Below are positions 31,824-35,949 of a stretch of 35,949 nt of DNA, in pieces. A model generated the notes under the pieces. It ran no database searches. It saw nothing but the letters and a program-made list of their open reading frames with translations, and was not told the origin of the DNA. Within the stretch, counting starts at the first letter, position 1. Each line of letters starts with the position of its first letter. Position numbers and translations under genes: made by a program. Source of the stretch: Microcaldota archaeon (GTDB taxonomy: Archaea > Micrarchaeota > Micrarchaeia > Micrarchaeales > Micrarchaeaceae); NCBI GenBank assembly GCA_021822165.1, contig JAKARM010000002.1, positions 1 through 35,949 of the forward strand, in the 5' to 3' direction.

Positions 31824-33395
31824 TCAACCAACGGCCACTGTGCTGGTCGTCGCTGATGCGCCGTCCTCTCCCTGTACGACCACCTTATACCCGCCATGAA
31901 GGGACATCCTTATGTGCCCGTTCCCGAGCACTATCGGCCCAGAGAAAGTCAGGGTTACGGATGCACCCGGCTGCAGGAGATACCCCTTGCTTTCCGCCAC
32001 CATATCCTGTTCTGAGAAGGGCAGGATCAATGTTGAATTGCTCCCGACTATGAAGTTCAGGACCCTGAACTGGGACGCCTGCAACCCGACATTGAGAAGG
32101 TCTCCCATCCTGTGGCTCTCGTTTGCGCTGATGTTCGCTGTGGAGTTGAAGTCTTCCACCATTATGCCGGTGTGGAGATTTCCGATATCCACCTCGTGGT
32201 TGCTGCCCACCGTCATGTTCATGTTGTCAACATGGAAGATATGTGCATGTTCTACCTCTCTGATGACAGAGGCGGGGCTGGTCGACTCCCCAAATGGATT
32301 CTTTCCAGCACCTGCTACCATGTTAGACCCTATGGATGTGTTAGCTCTGGTGATGTTGCCTGATACGGATACCGAAACATTCTTCGAGGAGACAGTGGAG
32401 TTGATGCTGAACGAAGTCACGTTCCCCATCAGGGATATGCTCCGTTGCGCTGTAGCTGCTACTGCATTTGACCCTGCCGTGCCGTTTACGGCAACGTCGG
32501 ATCCGCTGACGGCGTTGGAGGGTATTGAGCTGTTTTCACTCGCGTTTGATCCGACTATGCCTTTGCCGGATTCTGGTCCTGGGAAGTTCTCGCCAGCCCC
32601 TATCACGAGGGGAGATATCATGATGCTTGCATTCCCGAAAAGAACCACATGCCTAAGGACCACGCTCGTATTGGCGTTGTTCTTGACAGTGACCGACAGC
32701 GTGGTGGAATTGTTAGAAGACGTTATCTGCGCAGAGGTTATGGATATGTTCGCCGCAGCCGCCTCGAGACCAGCCTTTTCGGAAGGGGTCACCGACGACC
32801 TGGCGCCAAGCGCCGCAGTTGCATTGGCTCCAGGGACGATGATCGCCTTAACGGATGGGACCAATACGAATATCGTTGAATTCTGCGTGTATATGGCCGC
32901 CACCACAGGGGACATGTCCATCAGCACGCTTGTTGATGCATTTATCCTGCCCGCCTTCACCGTTGCCGTTATCTGGCTGCTCGGGACCGTGACGTTGTAT
33001 GTCGTGCCATTCACAACCATGGTCGCATCAGCAACGTTGAACCTAACCGCATTTATAGAGGCATTGGCCGGCATTGTTGCCGTGCCTATTATCTGGCTTG
33101 TATTGATTAATGACATGAGGTTTATGGAACCTGTTCCTGTCGCATTTATCCAACCGGAGGAATTTGTGCTGCCAGCCAGATGCGCCTGGACAGAGGAATA
33201 TGATATTACCAGGGAGGTGGTTCCGACAGGCACCCTTGGCGGGTCGGTAAGGCTGAATGAGAGAAGGTTGCTCTTCGGTTGGATCGTGCTGCTAGTACCG
33301 GTACTGGCAGGGTGGTTAAAAAAGAGCGCCAACAGGGCCACTATGACAACGGCAATTACCACTCCGGCTGCCACATTCTTAATATTAGTCGACAT
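31824..33395 (-). CDS. Membrane-anchored DUF4382-like surface protein
   Basis: 523 aa from ATG 33395 (GGTG 7 nt upstream). An N-terminal TM (about 8-27) anchors a long extracellular part. It starts with a DUF4382-like domain: SFSLTDPPRVPVGTTSLVISYSSVQAHLAG and GSINLMSLINTS. The rest is rich in Asn-X-Ser/Thr sequons (I count at least 25), arguing for N-glycosylation. A beta-rich C-terminus (MSLHGGYKVVVQGE) closes it. No enzyme motif. The antisense ORF of 499 aa on the other strand is a shadow. A TATA-like AATATAAAC lies about 130 nt upstream. Confidence 0.85.
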   Translation of the reverse strand: MSTNIKNVAAGVVIAVVIVALLALFFNHPASTGTSSTIQPKSNLLSFSLTDPPRVPVGTTSLVISYSSVQAHLAGSTNSSGWINATGTGSINLMSLINTSQIIGTATMPANASINAVRFNVADATMVVNGTTYNVTVPSSQITATVKAGRINASTSVLMDMSPVVAAIYTQNSTIFVLVPSVKAIIVPGANATAALGARSSVTPSEKAGLEAAAANISITSAQITSSNNSTTLSVTVKNNANTSVVLRHVVLFGNASIMISPLVIGAGENFPGPESGKGIVGSNASENSSIPSNAVSGSDVAVNGTAGSNAVAATAQRSISLMGNVTSFSINSTVSSKNVSVSVSGNITRANTSIGSNMVAGAGKNPFGESTSPASVIREVEHAHIFHVDNMNMTVGSNHEVDIGNLHTGIMVEDFNSTANISANESHRMGDLLNVGLQASQFRVLNFIVGSNSTLILPFSEQDMVAESKGYLLQPGASVTLTFSGPIVLGNGHIRMSLHGGYKVVVQGEDGASATTSTVAVG

Positions 33396-33601
33396 GCATC
33401 TACACCATTAACATTATTCTTGACGCAGGAATACCTGCTTCCGGGAAATTGCTGCAATGATACATCGCCATTGCCCGTTTTCCGGACTCCATGGCCTTTT
33501 TGCCAAGGGTAACCTAAAGCGCCTGGTTTATATTATTTGCAAGTGTTTAAATTACTTTCCTTGGGGGAGGTAAAGACGGCCGAAGTTGCGGTTTGCGGGG
33601 A

Positions 33602-34279
33602 TTAGACGTTCATCTGCGAAACCTGATAGACGAGAACCTCTCTCGCCTGCGTCAGGTTGAACGTCTCGTTGTGCAGCATCATCTCGATGACGTATGGCCC
33701 ATCCTGGGCAAGCATCACGTCGCCGGTATAGGTAGCCGTAGTTATGTTTGCATAGACATACCTGGCGTTCCCGAGGACTCTCCCATATATTCCGTGCGGA
33801 GGCGGCAGGCTGGACTCGAGCCTTACTATGAAATACTCCGATGCGTACGTAGAGTTGGGATATGCCACCCACTCCACAAACAGGTAGCCTTTTGCGTTCG
33901 CCAGATATTCCGATTCCGTCCCGTTTATATAAACCTGGCCGTTGTAGATCCCGTCTACAATCCGGCGGCCGGTGAAAACCTGGCGGTAGGCATGCCACCC
34001 TGTGCCGAGGACGTCATCCATCTGGCCGGCCGTTATAGAACTGCTGTTCATATAAGGAGCCAGGGTATTGGAACCTTTCGTCGAGTTGGTGACGTTGGTG
34101 GCAAGGACTACCGTATTCGCGGGAGGAGTGGATATCGCATTTTTAGAAACGGCATTTGTAGTGTTGGAGATGGAAGAGGCTTTTGACGCGCTGCCTCTCG
34201 TGAATATGAAGACCCCGATTATAACAAGTATCACGACGCCCGCTATCACTATTAAATTGGTATTTTCCACTTTGACCAT
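33602..34279 (-). CDS. Membrane-anchored sequon-rich surface protein
   Basis: 225 aa; a single N-terminal TM (about 9-28), a Ser/Thr/Asn linker, then a globular extracellular domain from about residue 80 (WHAYRQVFTGRRIVDGIYNGQVYINGTE ... QAREVLVYQVSQMNV). Nine or so Asn-X-Ser/Thr sites. No Cys in the mature part and no enzyme motif. Family not recognised. GCTTATAATTG (34306-34316) about 30 nt before the ATG suggests a leaderless message. Its neighbours are the DUF4382 protein and a GT-C glycosyltransferase. Confidence 0.82.
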   Translation of the reverse strand: MVKVENTNLIVIAGVVILVIIGVFIFTRGSASKASSISNTTNAVSKNAISTPPANTVVLATNVTNSTKGSNTLAPYMNSSSITAGQMDDVLGTGWHAYRQVFTGRRIVDGIYNGQVYINGTESEYLANAKGYLFVEWVAYPNSTYASEYFIVRLESSLPPPHGIYGRVLGNARYVYANITTATYTGDVMLAQDGPYVIEMMLHNETFNLTQAREVLVYQVSQMNV

Positions 34280-34305
34280 CCGCTGCTATGATGTTTGCTC
34301 GCGCA

Positions 34306-34316
34306 AACAATTATAA
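34306..34316 (-). promoter_or_regulatory. TATA box for the sequon-rich protein gene
   Basis: GCTTATAATTG on the minus strand, about 30 nt before ATG 34279, suggesting a leaderless or nearly leaderless message. The same AT-rich patch may also act toward the divergent GT-C gene. Confidence 0.45.
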
Positions 34317-34456
34317 GCATGAGCAACATCTTCAATTGCGACAGCGCTTCAGCCGCCGAAACGCATTTGCTTCCTGCGGTAGGGGCAGGGCAGATCCAGC
34401 AGGCAAGCTGCCCGCGCTGAAGAGTGTGGGCTCCCTTATCGGAATCAGGTAATGGC

Positions 34457-35884
34457 ATGAGATGCAGGATAGGCAACAGGACAATCGCATACACCACGAT
34501 GCTCGTCGTCGCCTCCATACTGTTCCTCATCATGGCGTACAATGCCAGCGGGGTCTACTGGGACTTCGTATCGCACATATTGGAAGCGAAGTCGCTGCTG
34601 AACCCGGCATTCTATTCCGCGGCGTCCATACCGATGAAATTGAACACCGCCTTTGGAAAAAACCTCTATTTCGAGCCTTTCAGGGCGCCCCTCTCCTCCC
34701 TCGCGATGGTGCCATTCTTATGGCTTGGAAAATTGTTCATACCGGCGTACCTGGCGTTCCTCGTATTCTTCCTGGGCTTTGCGCTGGTGGTTTTGTCGGG
34801 GAAATCCGGCATCGACCCCCTCTTGCTCGGCTTCCTGTTCTTTACCCCTTACGTCCTTTTCTACCTCACGCTGCTCAATGGCACGGAAATATTCACCATG
34901 GCACTAATCCTCATAGCAGTGGGATATGTAATTGAAAGACGCAGCAGGGCGGGTTTCTTCATGGCCCTCGCATGCCTCGCGAAATATACGACCCTTGCCT
35001 TCCTGCCGTTGCTGCTGCTGTCCGGAGACAGGAGGAAGATCGCTGAGAGCTACGCCATTTTCGGGCTGACCACGCTCCCATGGCTGGCGTTCAACTGGAT
35101 CGCGTTCGGAAACCCCTTCTACAGCTATCTCTCCTCGGCCGGAACATTCGGGATAAGCAACGCGGGAATCGGCATCGCCTCGATCCTGCCGTCCGTGGCC
35201 ACAGCCATCCCAGTCATAGCGATATGGCTCGTCCCGGCGTTGGCAGTCATCGCGTTGGCATCGCACATGGTTGGAGCCGAAAAGAAGGCTGCGCCACATG
35301 CGGCAAGAGTGGAGCATGCGGGGCAGGGGCGGAGGGTAGCCATGCTGGTGTTTGCGCTGGGCGCTGCGGGCTGGCTTGCGCTCTCGTACAGGGACTCTCT
35401 TCTCAACATGCAAAGATTCGGATATCTTATATATATAGGGGTGGCGCTGCTAATGGCGCTCGGGGGAAGCGAGGTGATCCAGAGAGTGAAGAACAGGCAT
35501 GCGGGCGCCGGGAAAATTTATGCGGCGTTGCTCCTCTCCTCGCTGCTGATGGTGGGCGCGGCATATGTTCTCCTTGTTAGGTATAACGTAATAAATGAAT
35601 ACGGGACGACCAACCCAGAGGTAATAAATGCAGTAATGGCGCTGCAGCAGAATGGGCTCTCGGGATGCGGGATAGTATCCAACGGATGGGTATACCTGCG
35701 CTTCTACGGGATTGAGGCCTACTCCCCATACCTTTACAACAGCACCATATCGAAATTCCCGATATTGGCATTCAAAACCGGGATAGGGGTTTCGCCATCG
35801 GAGATAAAGGCGGTAAGGCTTGCGGAAAATATTAGTTATGGGGACTTCTACGTGGAAATCCCAGAGGGATCGATATGCGGATAG
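34457..35884 (+). CDS. GT-C-type multi-TM glycosyltransferase (PMT/ArnT-like)
   Basis: 475 aa from ATG 34457 (MRCRIGNRTIAYTTML); the ORF start at GTG 34424 would add a polar leader. About eleven TMs. The first extracellular loop has YWDFVSHILEAKSLLNP, with an acidic residue right after TM1 as in GT-C enzymes, and the PMT/ArnT-like stretch YFEPFRAPLSSLAMVP. The C-terminal 100 residues form a small soluble extracellular domain (MALQQNGLSGCGIVSNGWVYLRFYG). Such enzymes use lipid-linked sugars at the outer face. Acceptor unknown; the sequon-rich neighbours are candidates only if this is part of a protein-glycosylation path. Confidence 0.8.
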   Translation: MRCRIGNRTIAYTTMLVVASILFLIMAYNASGVYWDFVSHILEAKSLLNPAFYSAASIPMKLNTAFGKNLYFEPFRAPLSSLAMVPFLWLGKLFIPAYLAFLVFFLGFALVVLSGKSGIDPLLLGFLFFTPYVLFYLTLLNGTEIFTMALILIAVGYVIERRSRAGFFMALACLAKYTTLAFLPLLLLSGDRRKIAESYAIFGLTTLPWLAFNWIAFGNPFYSYLSSAGTFGISNAGIGIASILPSVATAIPVIAIWLVPALAVIALASHMVGAEKKAAPHAARVEHAGQGRRVAMLVFALGAAGWLALSYRDSLLNMQRFGYLIYIGVALLMALGGSEVIQRVKNRHAGAGKIYAALLLSSLLMVGAAYVLLVRYNVINEYGTTNPEVINAVMALQQNGLSGCGIVSNGWVYLRFYGIEAYSPYLYNSTISKFPILAFKTGIGVSPSEIKAVRLAENISYGDFYVEIPEGSICG

Positions 35885-35915
35885 CCGGTCCCGGCACTAT
35901 GCAATAACCGGCTTT
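35883..35915 (+). terminator. Inverted repeat at the end of the GT-C gene
   Basis: AGCCGGT (35883-35889) overlaps the stop codon and pairs with ACCGGCT (35907-35913), followed by TT. A weak terminator candidate; the loop of 17 nt is long. Confidence 0.35.
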
Positions 35916-35949
35916 GCGCGGCAGGACAATGAGGGTGTGGTGCTTACAA

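Noticed and set aside
31912-33411. 499-aa ORF antisense to the DUF4382-like protein
   Set aside because: It mirrors the minus-strand gene, has no recognisable domain, and the minus strand has the anchor, DUF4382-like start, sequons and SD.
1-35949. CRISPR array, transposase or insertion sequence
   Set aside because: No regularly spaced repeats and no transposase-like protein were found in the ORFs read.

Overview
The window reads as a chromosomal segment of an archaeon, most probably a DPANN lineage close to Micrarchaeota (ARMAN-like). This placement is inference from gene content. It rests on an archaeal RNA polymerase operon with split B (B''/B') and split A (A'/A''), archaeal TATA boxes, an Sm-like protein, alpha-NAC, DUF424, a tetraether lipid synthase-type radical SAM enzyme, and tRNA genes whose introns sit at non-canonical positions. 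Many genes are preceded by a GGTG Shine-Dalgarno core 5-7 nt before the start, and this rule picks several TTG starts. Genes with a TATA box about 25-30 nt before the start codon look leaderless.

Region 1 (1-7282, + strand) is a tightly packed array of six consecutive polytopic membrane proteins, the first cut by the window edge. They share one architecture: a signal peptide or first TM, a TM pair around a basic/acidic linker, a Cys-bearing exported loop, then an LR-x(3-6)-R-x(2)-GG helix pair and a C-terminal TM. I recognise no established family with certainty. A VirB6/TrbL/CedA-like channel role is a structural guess. This is the best candidate for an undescribed system.

Region 2 (7462-15457, - strand) runs in the direction of transcription rpoH, rpoB2, rpoB1, rpoA1, rpoA2, Sm-like protein, tRNA-Ala(GGC) with a 21-nt T-loop intron, and a rhodanese-like protein.

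Region 3 (15594-22745) holds an FkbM methyltransferase (-), a two-gene tes operon (+), and the anaerobic ribonucleotide reductase pair nrdD/nrdG (-). It ends with a small Cys-rich zinc-finger protein (+).

Region 4 (22729-27061) has a minus-strand trio (UbiA/MenA prenyltransferase, CPBP membrane protease, UbiE/MenG methyltransferase) that suggests prenyl-quinone synthesis. Divergent from it lie a K+ channel with an RCK-like domain, an RNHCP-domain protein and a TIGR01777-type NAD-dependent epimerase.

Region 5 (about 27062-28579) is a visibly AT-rich two-gene islet: a proteasome-beta-like Ntn hydrolase whose SD-supported start leaves Thr as residue 2, translationally coupled to an unknown CPxC protein. 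A perfect palindrome sits at the expected transcription start, and tRNA-Arg(GCG) lies nearby. It looks acquired.

Region 6 (28881-35949) holds a candidate structured RNA, alpha-NAC, DUF424 and a GT2 glycosyltransferase. Then come tRNA-Ser(CGA) with a 15-nt intron, two sequon-rich membrane-anchored surface proteins and a GT-C-type multi-TM glycosyltransferase. Together the last group suggests a glycosylated cell envelope.
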